In this document: piece by piece, positions 47,684 to 57,234 of the stretch
Layout: each line of letters begins with the position of its first letter
How positions within the stretch are numbered: the stretch's first letter is position 1
Origin: Woeseiaceae bacterium
Lineage (GTDB): Bacteria; Pseudomonadota; Gammaproteobacteria; Steroidobacterales; Woeseiaceae
Reading direction: 5' to 3'
Assembly (NCBI GenBank): GCA_028227395.1
Contig: JAOIZZ010000001.1
Span: forward strand, 124,001-188,000
DNA length: 64,000 bases
Position numbers and translations under genes: made by a program
Notes under the pieces: generated by a model
Databases searched by the model: none
Told to the model about the DNA's origin: nothing
What the model saw: the letters and a program-made list of their open reading frames with translations, nothing else

Positions 47684-48684
47684 CAAGAGAAAACAAGTTG
47701 TTTTGGGGTTATTGGAAGTATCTTATAGATACGGTTCATTACCAGCATCCAGCATATTCAAGTGTTGGTCTAGAATTTTATAAAGAATACTTTTTCTCTG
47801 ATATGACTGTGAAAGATGAATCTTTTATAGTCGTAAATAATGGAGTTGCCATTATTGGTATTGTTCTTTCGGTGCATGCTGAGAATAATCTTATTCGAAT
47901 GAGCGGGTTTGGACGTGGTATAAATTACATGGAAAATAGCAATGGAAACTGTGAAGGTATTAAATCAGCTAGAAAAATATTTAAAAAAAACTTTGAGTCT
48001 ATAGTCAAAAGCAATCATGTAAATACTCTTTTTATGACAGATTATACTAGTGTAGATGGAACTTTATCATTACTTGCTAGACTGTTTTTAGATAGAGGTG
48101 GAGTTGCTCAAACAAACTATCTACAGTTGATAGATTTGGCGAAACCAACAGAGTTAATTCATTCCGATTTATCAAAGAGTTGTAGAAATAGTGTTAATTG
48201 GGGCCGTAATAATTTAGATATTTCGTATATAGATGCATCTTCAATAACTAAAAATAATGTCGAGGATTTAAGGCAGCTTCATATACATGAAGCAGGTAGG
48301 GAAACGCGAAGTAAGAAATCCTGGGAACTTATGTACGATATGATTAATGAAAATGTAGCATTTATTCTTGAGGGTAGATTAGATGGTTCTTTAGTTACAT
48401 CATCGTTATTTTATTATAACAAGCCAGTTTGTCTTTATGCAGTTAGTGCTTCAACAAGGGCTTTATTCGATAAACCCATTGGCCACATTATTTTATGGGA
48501 AGCTATCAATCAGGCCAAAAAATTGGGCTGTAAGTATTTCGACTTTGGCGGGCTTTCTTATAATAGTAGTGAGGAAGTGGTTTCAAAAAAACAAATAGAT
48601 ATAAATCGATACAAGAAAAACTTTGGTGGTGAGACAATAATTCAGCTAAATATTAATTGGCATACTGAAGAGATACCCTCTTAA
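47671..48684 (+). CDS. FemAB/GNAT-like acyl- or aminoacyltransferase
   Basis: The 337-residue protein fits the FemAB-like (BioF2/Acetyltransf_6) double-GNAT fold: LSKSCRNSVNWGRNNLDISYI mid-protein, HIHEAGRETRSKKSWELMYDMI, and the signature AINQAKKLGCKYFDFGGLSYNSSEE near the C terminus. FemAB-like proteins transfer acyl or aminoacyl groups to amines. As no PseH-type GNAT is visible in the window, this could provide an N-acyl group to the nonulosonate, but that is inference. The start ATG 47671 might be a few codons short given the overlapping small ORF. Confidence 0.7.
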   Translation: MDIVTRENKLFWGYWKYLIDTVHYQHPAYSSVGLEFYKEYFFSDMTVKDESFIVVNNGVAIIGIVLSVHAENNLIRMSGFGRGINYMENSNGNCEGIKSARKIFKKNFESIVKSNHVNTLFMTDYTSVDGTLSLLARLFLDRGGVAQTNYLQLIDLAKPTELIHSDLSKSCRNSVNWGRNNLDISYIDASSITKNNVEDLRQLHIHEAGRETRSKKSWELMYDMINENVAFILEGRLDGSLVTSSLFYYNKPVCLYAVSASTRALFDKPIGHIILWEAINQAKKLGCKYFDFGGLSYNSSEEVVSKKQIDINRYKKNFGGETIIQLNINWHTEEIPS

Positions 48685-48832
48685 GGTAAGAATTATTAAT
48701 TCTAGTTTTAAAATAAATAATACCAATAAGGGTATTAATAGGTACCTTTAACTAAATTAACTTCTAAAATTATTTTAATATTCTATATTACTATATCGTT
48801 TGGCCTAGAAAAATTCATGGAGCTATAGCAAG

Positions 48833-48901
48833 ATGATTTATAATATAAGTTCGAATTTTCTTGCAAAAAAAATTAAAAGATTTGTGAGTATTTCCGAATG
48901 A
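48833..48901 (+). CDS. 22-codon ORF coupled to wzx
   Basis: ATG 48833, with GGAG ten bases upstream, encodes MIYNISSNFLAKKIKRFVSISE and stops in the ATGA that starts wzx. It may be a coupled leader peptide or the N terminus of the flippase separated by a frameshift; flippases usually have a short basic N-terminal segment like this. Confidence 0.4.
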   Translation: MIYNISSNFLAKKIKRFVSISE

Positions 48902-50310
48902 TATTAGTTAAGACTATTGCTCGGTGGTCATCACCCGATCTTTTGGATATTCCATTTAAAATAATTATCTATTTTACATTAATTAATTCTTTAGAAAAAT
49001 TTGATTTTGGCCTATTAAGTATAGCAATGATGATATTCAGCTATTCCTCAGTTTCTCAACTTGGAATAGTTGATTGGCTTCTTTATGAGTTACCAAAGAA
49101 ATATTCTTTAAATTTAAAAATGAATGACTTGATAGCACAGTCATATACTTTTGTATTCGTAAATCAACTGATAATGCTAGTAATAGTTTTTTTAATTGTT
49201 TTGTATTTTGATGAAGGTTCTTGGTTTTTTCGAATAGCATGTGCCACTTATATGTTGCATACGATATTTTATAATCGCTATTTGCATAAAAGATTATACT
49301 TGAGGTTCCAGCATAGGTTTAAGCATTTATTTAATGTCCAATTTATTCTAGTAATTTCTAAATTTATTATGCAGTTTGTAACTCTAAAATTCTTTGGAAT
49401 TTATGGTTTTTTGATTATAGAAATGACTATATATTTATTGCCAATATGTCTTTTCAAGTCTGATTCAGATTTTTCATTATTTGATCGAGATTGGATATCT
49501 AACTACTCTTATCTTTTTAAAAACGGACTACCTTTTTTTGCTGTCATACTTTTATCTACAATATTAGCTAACCTGGATAAATGGTTTATCATCGGAAATT
49601 TTGGTGTAGAAAAATTTGCAACTTATTCTTTGGGAGTATTTTTAGTTACTGGTCTTATGGTGTTTCCAGGTAAGGTGCTCTCGATATTTACTCAATATAT
49701 GAAGGAAATGTATATATTAGACAAGAATTTATCATCTAATATAGTTCGTAATCTTTCTGTAAATAATATCTTAATTTTTTTATTACTTTGTCTGATAACT
49801 CTCCTTCAGTTGGTATCGGTATATATAACTTTATTGCTTCCAAAATATGCTGATGTATTGCCCTTAATTAATTCATTTTTACTATCTGCACTTCTGAGTT
49901 ATGGTGTTTCTCTGACTTCTAATATTTTGTATTTAATTGAAAAGCGCGAATATGTAGCAAAGATTCAATTTTTCATTGTTATAATTTATGTATTACTTTT
50001 AATTGTGAATAGTTATTTTAATCTAAATATTATTTATATTATTTGGAGTATGTGCACTGTTTTAATTTTACAGATTTGTATCAATTTAGGATCGCTAGTT
50101 AAATTTGTGAAGCTAGATGATAAATCTGAATTATATAAATTTTTTATCACAATTATAGGGTCAGTCCTTTATTACGGAGTTAATGAGTATCGTCTTGATG
50201 CTATACCTTTTTTTTATTATTTGTCATTTGCGGTATTTATTCTATTTATAAAATTCGATAATAGTTGGAAAAATTTCAAACATATCGCTACACGAGATTT
50301 TTCTGCATAG
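48898..50310 (+). CDS. wzx: Wzx-like polysaccharide flippase
   Basis: Wzx flips lipid-linked repeat units across the inner membrane. The 470-residue protein is highly hydrophobic with roughly 12 membrane helices, starting IPFKIIIYFTLINSLEKFDFGLLSIAMMIFSYSSVSQLGIVDW, and is consistent with the MATE/PST flippase family. Its ATG at 48898 has only a weak ribosome site and overlaps the stop of a 22-codon ORF. wzy and wzz are also in the locus, consistent with a Wzy-dependent pathway. A weak hairpin with T run (50347-50370) follows. Confidence 0.8.
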   Translation: MILVKTIARWSSPDLLDIPFKIIIYFTLINSLEKFDFGLLSIAMMIFSYSSVSQLGIVDWLLYELPKKYSLNLKMNDLIAQSYTFVFVNQLIMLVIVFLIVLYFDEGSWFFRIACATYMLHTIFYNRYLHKRLYLRFQHRFKHLFNVQFILVISKFIMQFVTLKFFGIYGFLIIEMTIYLLPICLFKSDSDFSLFDRDWISNYSYLFKNGLPFFAVILLSTILANLDKWFIIGNFGVEKFATYSLGVFLVTGLMVFPGKVLSIFTQYMKEMYILDKNLSSNIVRNLSVNNILIFLLLCLITLLQLVSVYITLLLPKYADVLPLINSFLLSALLSYGVSLTSNILYLIEKREYVAKIQFFIVIIYVLLLIVNSYFNLNIIYIIWSMCTVLILQICINLGSLVKFVKLDDKSELYKFFITIIGSVLYYGVNEYRLDAIPFFYYLSFAVFILFIKFDNSWKNFKHIATRDFSA

Positions 50311-50346
50311 TTAGATTTGGTTTTTTGCCTTAATTCAAGGAAAGAT

Positions 50347-50374
50347 GAAACCTAATATGAATAGGGTTTTATTA
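50347..50374 (+). terminator. Weak terminator-like hairpin after wzx
   Basis: AAACC-TA (50348-50354) and TAGGGTTT (50362-50369) form a stem with a bulged base, followed by TTATTAG. It lies in the 231-base gap 50311-50541, which otherwise holds only AT-rich sequence. Support is weak. Confidence 0.3.
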
Positions 50375-50541
50375 GTTAGTATTATTGTATATTTTTAAGA
50401 CCAGTAATTTGTATAAAAATATATCATCTAATACTAGCTAGATATCTTGTTAAGGTTTTTAAAACATTAAAAAACATCTGGTTAGGATTCAATTTTGGTT
50501 ATTTGTTAATGAATTGCATAGGTTAGTTTGATTGGATAGCT

Positions 50542-52023
50542 ATGAAAAAATATAAACATTATATTGTTGATTTATATAAATATTTGCGAACGCAAGTCAA
50601 ACCCATGGGCTATGCAGAAAATGTATCACCCTTTTTGTCTCAAAGGGCAGTTTTTGAAATTGAATGTACAGTGTTTGAAATGCTTAAGGACGATGCTACT
50701 GATTATTGGGGTGAAATATTTAAGCGAAATAAGCAATTATTTTTAATCGATAAGCTTGTTTTAAATGCTTCAAAACAGTTATCTGTCATATGGAGAATAC
50801 GTTTCATAATGATCTATCTACTTCGATCTATTTATGTTGTTTTCGATGCTTTAAAAATAATACTAATGATTCCTTCGACATATTTTCTTGCTCTCAATGA
50901 AAGTGGTAACAAAGCAAGTAAAAAAATAATAATTGTTTATACCAATAACCGCTCTCGTTCTAATATATTTAATATAGATAATCGTTATTATCAATATGAT
51001 ATGTTAGTCACTAAATCTAGTATTGATGGGTATAAATTAACTGATTCAATTAAGTTAAATTTAAAGCTCAAAATGAGTTGTTTGATGCTTAAATATAGGT
51101 TCTCTTATATTAATAGCGATACTATTATTCTTGCAGTCGCCTCAAAAATTCTTTTTGAAAGAGGTTTTGAGAAATTATCTACTAAGAAAAAGAATGCAGG
51201 AGTTTTCTCAAGAGAAGGAATTACTTTTCAAGCAAAAATGTTTTTGTATACTGCAGGTAGGGCTGGCTTCTTAAGAAATGTTCTTCATAATCTTCCGGTA
51301 ATTACACCAAATGTATTATTTCCTAGGGAATGCGATAACTTAGTTTTAATTAGTGATGTCCTTCCTTACTATGCGCACAAAACCACTAATGTTATTGTCT
51401 TAAAAGATAATCCTTATCTGCAATGGCGTGAGGTTGCCAGGAAACCACCCATGAAGAGAGTGGTAGGACTCCTCTTTGGGGATGATTGGAATCGTTGGGT
51501 TGAACAAGAGATCCTAGATAGAGAAATTCTTGAGAAGTTAAAAGATTTGGGTTGTACTTTATGCCTTGGAAGACCTCACCCTCAAGAGTTAACTCGACCT
51601 GAGAGAGTTAGGTACTATAATGATCTTGTTGAAGATTATCCATTTCTGAAATTAGAGTTAGGTGAGACAAAAAAATTCTTAACGGATATTTCTTTATTAA
51701 TAGTTTATACAAAAAGCACTATGGTTCAAGAAGCAATGTTATGCAGTAGACCTATTATAGAATATAGGGCTGAGAGAGATTTTTCACCCAATCAAGATGT
51801 ATTGACCTTATCAAATAATTTAGGCGCATCAATTTCAGATTCAAATTCGCTTGAAGATGAAATGCATAACTGTTATTCGCGGAGTAATAAACGTCTTGAG
51901 TTAATATGGAAAGGTTTTCTAAAAAATTTAGAAATTAGCATAACTTCAAAATTAAATATAAATAATATATTTGATCAACAATTAATTAACCCTATAATAC
52001 CAATCAATGATAATTCAGATTAA
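50542..52023 (+). CDS. Putative glycosyltransferase, possible nonulosonate transferase
   Basis: The 493-residue protein looks like a GT-B enzyme. The N-terminal half has a hydrophobic helix (IYLLRSIYVVFDALKIILMI). The C-terminal half has GLLFGDDWNRWVEQEILDREIL, an HP motif H346-P347 in CLGRPHPQE, and S392-T393 in YTKSTMVQEAMLCSRPIIEYR. HP and Ser-Thr motifs also mark bacterial sialyl/Kdo-type transferases (GT38/52/80), but the acidic D/E-D/E-G motif is only partly matched (SREG at 223-226). Pseudaminyl transfer is a hypothesis drawn from those motifs and the locus. Confidence 0.5.
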   Translation: MKKYKHYIVDLYKYLRTQVKPMGYAENVSPFLSQRAVFEIECTVFEMLKDDATDYWGEIFKRNKQLFLIDKLVLNASKQLSVIWRIRFIMIYLLRSIYVVFDALKIILMIPSTYFLALNESGNKASKKIIIVYTNNRSRSNIFNIDNRYYQYDMLVTKSSIDGYKLTDSIKLNLKLKMSCLMLKYRFSYINSDTIILAVASKILFERGFEKLSTKKKNAGVFSREGITFQAKMFLYTAGRAGFLRNVLHNLPVITPNVLFPRECDNLVLISDVLPYYAHKTTNVIVLKDNPYLQWREVARKPPMKRVVGLLFGDDWNRWVEQEILDREILEKLKDLGCTLCLGRPHPQELTRPERVRYYNDLVEDYPFLKLELGETKKFLTDISLLIVYTKSTMVQEAMLCSRPIIEYRAERDFSPNQDVLTLSNNLGASISDSNSLEDEMHNCYSRSNKRLELIWKGFLKNLEISITSKLNINNIFDQQLINPIIPINDNSD

Positions 52024-52075
52024 AATAATGCATCCGTTAATGTAAAATTTTATTGTTTATTTGAGAGGAAAAAAA

Positions 52076-53161
52076 ATTAATAAATTTAAAGTAATTCACC
52101 TTGTTCGTCAGGTGTCACCAACTTCGATGCCCTGGAATGATTTATATAAAACACATCGTCAAATCGATAAAAGTTCTGCATCCTATGTATGCTCAATTTC
52201 AGGTCTAAGGTCAGTTGGTAGATGTTTAGATGATAATTTAAAACAAAGATATTTTGCTGTGAGTTTCCTTAATGCGTTATTTTTTCTAGTTAAAATTATT
52301 ATTAAAAATAAAGAACAAGACTCAAGTATTATTATTCATGTTCACAATATGTCACTTGTACCTTATGTCTTATTTTTGAGACTATTTGATGTCAAATTTG
52401 TTCTTAATGTTCACAATAGTTTGGTGAATTTTAATTTCTATCAATACTATCTTTTGAAGTTTGGGTCAAAATTATTTGATGCAATAATTCCAGTCAGTTT
52501 TTCTGTGGGTGATGAAGTCTTAAGAACATTTCCTTGGGTAAAAGAAATAACCCATCCTATTGAAAATGGTATTCATGTTAATGAGTTATTAAAAACGAAT
52601 AATCTAAGTTGCTTCAGTAATAAGACTATTGATGTAATAGTAGTGGCAAGATTTGTTGAACAAAAAAATGTATCAAAAGTTTTATCGGTCTTATCAAAAT
52701 GCAAAAATATAAATAAAGTAGTTTGGTATGGAAAGGGCATTGAGATGGATTTGGCAAAAAAAGAAGTCAAAAAAGGTTGTCTAGCCTCAGTCTTTGAATT
52801 TAAAGGGATAAGACCAAGGCAGGAAGTTCTGAATGCGATCGACCAGAGCAAAATTTACTTTAGTTTATCTAAATGGGAGGGTCTCGGAGTAGCTAATCTT
52901 GAAGCTTTATCATTACCAACAGAAGTTATATTGTCAAAAATTCCACCTCATAATGAATTGTTCATAGATGAAAATCTAACTCTTGTAGATCTAGATAGTT
53001 CTGAAAAAGATATCGCAAATATAATTGATACCAAGATAGTCAATTACGAAAAGAGAGAGAGTTTTTTATTGGCAAGATCCGCAGCTACTAGAATTCGTTA
53101 TGATCTTCGTGTACTTGTTGGTAAATATTTAGATGTTTATTCTGGTTTGATAAAAAGTTAA
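52076..53161 (+). CDS. GT4-like glycosyltransferase
   Basis: The protein is a GT-B glycosyltransferase: HLVRQVSPTSMPWNDL near the N terminus, IIIHVHNMSLVPYV, VVARFVEQKNVSKVLSVLSK (donor domain), and SKWEGLGVANLEALSLPTEVIL containing the E-x7-E-like pattern of GT4. I start it at ATT 52076, because a GAGAGGA site is seven bases upstream and NKFKVIHLVRQ then begins the first strand; TTG 52061 would place this site inside the gene and lacks a ribosome site of its own. Sugar specificity is unknown. Confidence 0.8.
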   Translation: MNKFKVIHLVRQVSPTSMPWNDLYKTHRQIDKSSASYVCSISGLRSVGRCLDDNLKQRYFAVSFLNALFFLVKIIIKNKEQDSSIIIHVHNMSLVPYVLFLRLFDVKFVLNVHNSLVNFNFYQYYLLKFGSKLFDAIIPVSFSVGDEVLRTFPWVKEITHPIENGIHVNELLKTNNLSCFSNKTIDVIVVARFVEQKNVSKVLSVLSKCKNINKVVWYGKGIEMDLAKKEVKKGCLASVFEFKGIRPRQEVLNAIDQSKIYFSLSKWEGLGVANLEALSLPTEVILSKIPPHNELFIDENLTLVDLDSSEKDIANIIDTKIVNYEKRESFLLARSAATRIRYDLRVLVGKYLDVYSGLIKS

Positions 53162-53283
53162 TGAGCTTATAGGATTATTGTTTTATTGTTTTTAGATCAA
53201 ATTCTTTTAATTAATCATATATAGTGCTCTATAGCTCAATTGCAAAAATATTTTAATTTGAGAATTCATGTGGGGTTAATTTC

Positions 53284-54555
53284 ATGCGACTAATAAATAG
53301 AAATTGGGGGCATGTATTTCTATATTTACACATAATAACATTGAGCTGGTCTGCCGTTGCTCGACTTGGTGATTGGGCACCTCTTCCTCTTGTCTTTTTG
53401 GGATTAGCATTAATTTCAACTCTGATAGGTAATTTTTTTGAAATTAATTTTGATAAAAATGTATTGTTAAAGGTTTATAAAATAGATTTTGTCATCATAA
53501 TAGCATTTTTTCTTCTTTGTCTTAATGTTCTTTATAATCCCACGCCTAAAGGTGGTAATTATATCCTCGCGTATGGTGTTGTGTTTGGATTATACCTTAT
53601 CTATTCGGCACTTGGGATCAGTAAAATAAACGCTGAAGAAATATTAAAATATAATTATTATGCTATTAGTTTTATTTGTTTATTTGTAATTTTAGAAGTT
53701 GTAGGAAAATCTGCTCTTGGGTTTGATATATTCGAATGGATTCCTCGGACAAAAGAAGCAACTGCTAACTTTAGTATTGGGTATCGACGTGGCTATGGTT
53801 TATCAACTGAACCTACACAACTTGCTAACTACTTTGCTTGTTTTTCACCTTATGCTATTTGGTACAGATTGAATATAAAAGATAAGCAGATTGGTGTTTA
53901 CTCGGTTTTTTTAATAATAGCTGCATTCCTTACCGTTTCAACAGCTTTAGTTGTGGTGATTTTAAGCGCTACATTAGTTACCTTGATAATTACAAATCAA
54001 AAACTAAAAACTATCAAAACGATTGGCATTATATTAATAGCATTAATGTCTTTCTTTTTGCTTTTGATTTATTACCTGGGTATAGGAGATGTTTTGTTTG
54101 ATGCTTTTAGTAAAGTCTCAGATAAATTATCTATTTTGAACGTTACTGGTACAGGTAACATAAGGGACGTATATGGAACTTCAGTTAACCAAAGGCTTCA
54201 GGCTATTAACTCTGGCCTTTCGATGATAACGAGCTATCCATTTACTGGCGTGGGATTAGGCTACTTGTCTTCACTAGGAAAAGATAGTTCTATAAATTGG
54301 TATATTTTTCTCGGTGCAGAGGCAGGAATAATTATTTTATTTTTGTTTGTATTCTGGTTTATTTTTCATTTCATTAGTGCAATTTTGAATTATAAACAAC
54401 AAGAAAATGATATTTTCTTGTTTGCTGCTATTTCGATTTATTGCGGATTAGCTTATTTTATGTTCATTTCAACTTTTCAGAATCTTTTTTTATTGACCTC
54501 TATTTTATTATACCGAGTCATACTCAATAACTTAGTTGATCTGAAGGGGCACTGA
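53284..54555 (+). CDS. wzy: Wzy-like O-antigen polymerase/ligase
   Basis: The 423-residue membrane protein has about ten hydrophobic helices and the O-antigen ligase/polymerase pattern: a large periplasmic loop containing RRGYGLSTEPTQLANYFACFSPYAI and later TGVGLGYLSSLG. Wzy polymerises flipped repeat units on the periplasmic side. Its place beside wzx and glycosyltransferases suggests polymerase rather than WaaL ligase, though sequence alone cannot separate them. The next gene starts one base after its TGA. Confidence 0.8.
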   Translation: MRLINRNWGHVFLYLHIITLSWSAVARLGDWAPLPLVFLGLALISTLIGNFFEINFDKNVLLKVYKIDFVIIIAFFLLCLNVLYNPTPKGGNYILAYGVVFGLYLIYSALGISKINAEEILKYNYYAISFICLFVILEVVGKSALGFDIFEWIPRTKEATANFSIGYRRGYGLSTEPTQLANYFACFSPYAIWYRLNIKDKQIGVYSVFLIIAAFLTVSTALVVVILSATLVTLIITNQKLKTIKTIGIILIALMSFFLLLIYYLGIGDVLFDAFSKVSDKLSILNVTGTGNIRDVYGTSVNQRLQAINSGLSMITSYPFTGVGLGYLSSLGKDSSINWYIFLGAEAGIIILFLFVFWFIFHFISAILNYKQQENDIFLFAAISIYCGLAYFMFISTFQNLFLLTSILLYRVILNNLVDLKGH

Positions 54556-54556
54556 T

Positions 54557-55960
54557 TTGTTACTAGATTTTTTACGTACTCTTGATGAGGAAAATATAAA
54601 CTATGTTAGTTGGAAGAATAATCATGAGCTTTCTAAAGCTTTAAGCGGTCAGAGTGATCTTGATATTTTGGTAGAATCTATAAGTGAAATTAGGTTCTAC
54701 TCCCTTGCTAAAAAACATGGTTGGTTAGAATTAGTAAATCCAGTAGCAAAATTCCCCTCAGTTATTCATCTTTATAAAATTTCAGATAGGAGTGAAATAT
54801 ATCATTTGCATGTATATTTTAAAGTTATTACTGGTGAGAGCTGGATTAAGGAATTTGTTCTTCCTTTGAATGAATTTTTGATAGAGGAACGAGTAATATG
54901 TCCTAATAATAATATTTGGATATTGAGTAATAAGGCCCAAGCATGTATTTTCATCGTAAGGCATTTTCTGAAAACAGGCTCTTTAATGTCGCGTTTTTTA
55001 TATTGGCGTGAGATGGATTCTTATAAGGATGAGTGGATACTTTGTAAAACAAAAATCAAGGATTTGAATGATGCAGATATAATTTCCCTAGATTCATATA
55101 TAGCTAGATCTGGATTGGTGTCAGAATTTAACCTACCAAGATTGTTAGATTCAGTAAAATTCAGATTATCTTTAATGAGATTTTGTCGGTTTTCTATTCT
55201 ATTGCTTCCGTCATTAAGGTTAAGAAGTTTTTTTAAGAGGCTATTGAATAAATTAGTTTTTAGAGAAAAAAAGAAGTTTATATCAAAGGGTTTGATTGTA
55301 GCAATTTCAGGAGCCGACGGTGCTGGAAAGTCATCTATGATCTCAAGGTTAAGTAAATTTCATTCATCTTTCCAATCTTGCTTTGTTTATAGCTTAGGCA
55401 AGCCTCAAGGTAGAATTATTGAGATGCTTAGGAGGCTAATTAATTCAAAAAGTAGAATAAAAAAACCTATAAAAAGTAAATTTATTAAAAACACTACGAT
55501 AAAAAAAGCCATATCTGCTGTAATCCTAGGATTCCTTAGACTAAGAAGTGCTCGAATTGCAAGAAAAAAAGCAAATGATGGAAACTTGGTATTCGTTGAT
55601 AGGTGGCCAACAACTAATCTAGGTAAAATGGATAGCCCAAAAATCATAACTGGTAAAGATAGCTCTCAGACTTTAGAATTTTTAGCCAGAATAGAAAGAG
55701 AAACTTATCAGAAAATTCCCAAAGCTGATGTATGTTTTTACTTAAAGGTTGATGTTAATACTGCAGTGGCTAGGAATGAAAAACGAGTAAAGGTAGACAA
55801 AGAGACAAAAGAAGAGATAATTACTAGGCATCTTGATAATAAAGCCATCATACCTCTTTGTAAAAAAATTGTTTATTTTGACAATGAAGGACCCCTTGAT
55901 GAAAAATTTCTTGAATTACAAGGTTTAGTATGGGGTGAGATGATTTTGATAAAATCATGA
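54557..55960 (+). CDS. NTase-like/P-loop kinase fusion protein
   Basis: The 467-residue protein seems to join an N-terminal nucleotidyltransferase-like domain (SWKNNHELSKALSGQSDLDILVE, acidic pair D34/D36) to a C-terminal thymidylate-kinase-like P-loop domain from about residue 245. The P-loop is SGADGAGKSSM (251-261), and LVFVDRWPTT and RNEKRVKVDKETKEEI resemble the DRY/lid regions of kinases. A housekeeping tmk is unlikely because of the fusion and the locus. Such proteins are found in polysaccharide clusters without assigned chemistry. Start TTG 54557 has an AAGGGG site. Confidence 0.6.
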   Translation: MLLDFLRTLDEENINYVSWKNNHELSKALSGQSDLDILVESISEIRFYSLAKKHGWLELVNPVAKFPSVIHLYKISDRSEIYHLHVYFKVITGESWIKEFVLPLNEFLIEERVICPNNNIWILSNKAQACIFIVRHFLKTGSLMSRFLYWREMDSYKDEWILCKTKIKDLNDADIISLDSYIARSGLVSEFNLPRLLDSVKFRLSLMRFCRFSILLLPSLRLRSFFKRLLNKLVFREKKKFISKGLIVAISGADGAGKSSMISRLSKFHSSFQSCFVYSLGKPQGRIIEMLRRLINSKSRIKKPIKSKFIKNTTIKKAISAVILGFLRLRSARIARKKANDGNLVFVDRWPTTNLGKMDSPKIITGKDSSQTLEFLARIERETYQKIPKADVCFYLKVDVNTAVARNEKRVKVDKETKEEIITRHLDNKAIIPLCKKIVYFDNEGPLDEKFLELQGLVWGEMILIKS

Positions 55961-56083
55961 GCATATTTTTACGATATAGGTAATATTCAATCAAAGGAAG
56001 CAGAGGAAATTTTTAAAAACTGAACTTCAGATGCTGGAGTTTATTAATTTGTTTTTATATATTATTTTCTTGCCTTCTATCTG

Positions 56084-57133
56084 TTGGTACTTAAAAATAA
56101 AGTTAAATCTTACGCTAACTTACAAGTGAAAAATATGTATAAAATTAACAAAAAACTTCACCGAATTGATTGGATATATTCTGAATATGCGAATGTTACT
56201 ACTACATCTCTGAGTCAATTCATAACCTCAATAAATGATACTTATTATTCTAATAGTGCAAATTTATATTCCTCTAGATTTGTTAGTGATATTCACAGGG
56301 AGTACGAGAACATGTTTAATAGCATTAATATCAGAAATAAAATCAATATGCCTTATATTGTGGATATTGGTGGTGGAACTGGTTTTGAATATGATTTATT
56401 TAAGCGTTTTTCATTAAAATTTCATCACTTTAAATATATTGAGCCTAGCAAGGATATGATGGGCATTTTTAAAAAAAGTCTCACTAAAGATAAAATTGAC
56501 AAGCTTAGTTTTCATAATGGACATTTTTCTGATGTGGTTGATGTTATAAAAGAAGAGCCTAATAAGTTGTTAATTATTAATTCAGCTTTGCATCATATAA
56601 TCTGGCTTGAGCCAATGTTAGATGATATTAAAGCATCCATGAAAGCTGGAGATTTATTTGTTCTAGGTCACGAGCCAAATAATAATTATTCGCAAATTTT
56701 AATGTTTATTCAGAAACTTATCAGGGCTGTCTTTAGTACGGCTCTTTTAAAAAGGCTTCCATTTCTATCAAGATCTCGAAAAAATGACGTAAATCGCTGG
56801 AATTCTATAAACGAGGAATTGATTAAAAAAGGTAATATTAACAAAAAAATGAGTCCGCTTTTAATAAGACGGATAATTGATTATGGGGTTGGTTATAAAA
56901 ACGACTGGATGAAGCTAAATATCCCAAAAGAGTATAATGAGGGGTTTTGGAATGCTGAGGATTTGAGTAGTTACTTGGGATCTGATTTCAATCTTCTGTA
57001 CTATAGGACTTATAGGCATATTGGGGATTCACGAGGTAATTGGGTAATTGAGGCAATTAATCGTTTAATGGGAAAATTGCTGAAGTATCAGGGTACTAAT
57101 TTTATAGCTGTATGGGAAAAGCGCTCTAATTAA
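56084..57133 (+). CDS. Class I SAM-dependent methyltransferase
   Basis: The protein (349 residues from TTG 56084; ATG 56135 is possible) has the SAM motif PYIVDIGGGTGFEYDLF, acidic motif II (YIEPSKDM), and NSALHHIIWLEPMLDDIKASMKAGDLFVLG. A long C-terminal tail has YRHIGDSRGNW. In a polysaccharide locus it could O-methylate a sugar or cap the chain. The neighbours on both sides are P-loop kinase-like proteins. The true start is uncertain because no good ribosome site is seen at either codon. Confidence 0.72.
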   Translation: MVLKNKVKSYANLQVKNMYKINKKLHRIDWIYSEYANVTTTSLSQFITSINDTYYSNSANLYSSRFVSDIHREYENMFNSINIRNKINMPYIVDIGGGTGFEYDLFKRFSLKFHHFKYIEPSKDMMGIFKKSLTKDKIDKLSFHNGHFSDVVDVIKEEPNKLLIINSALHHIIWLEPMLDDIKASMKAGDLFVLGHEPNNNYSQILMFIQKLIRAVFSTALLKRLPFLSRSRKNDVNRWNSINEELIKKGNINKKMSPLLIRRIIDYGVGYKNDWMKLNIPKEYNEGFWNAEDLSSYLGSDFNLLYYRTYRHIGDSRGNWVIEAINRLMGKLLKYQGTNFIAVWEKRSN

Positions 57134-57234
57134 TAATTACTACTCGTAAGGATATATGGATCTTCAAATACGTTTTATATAAGAAGATTTATTTTAATAA
57201 GTTAGAGGTTTTTTGACTTATTAGGAGAAAGCAA

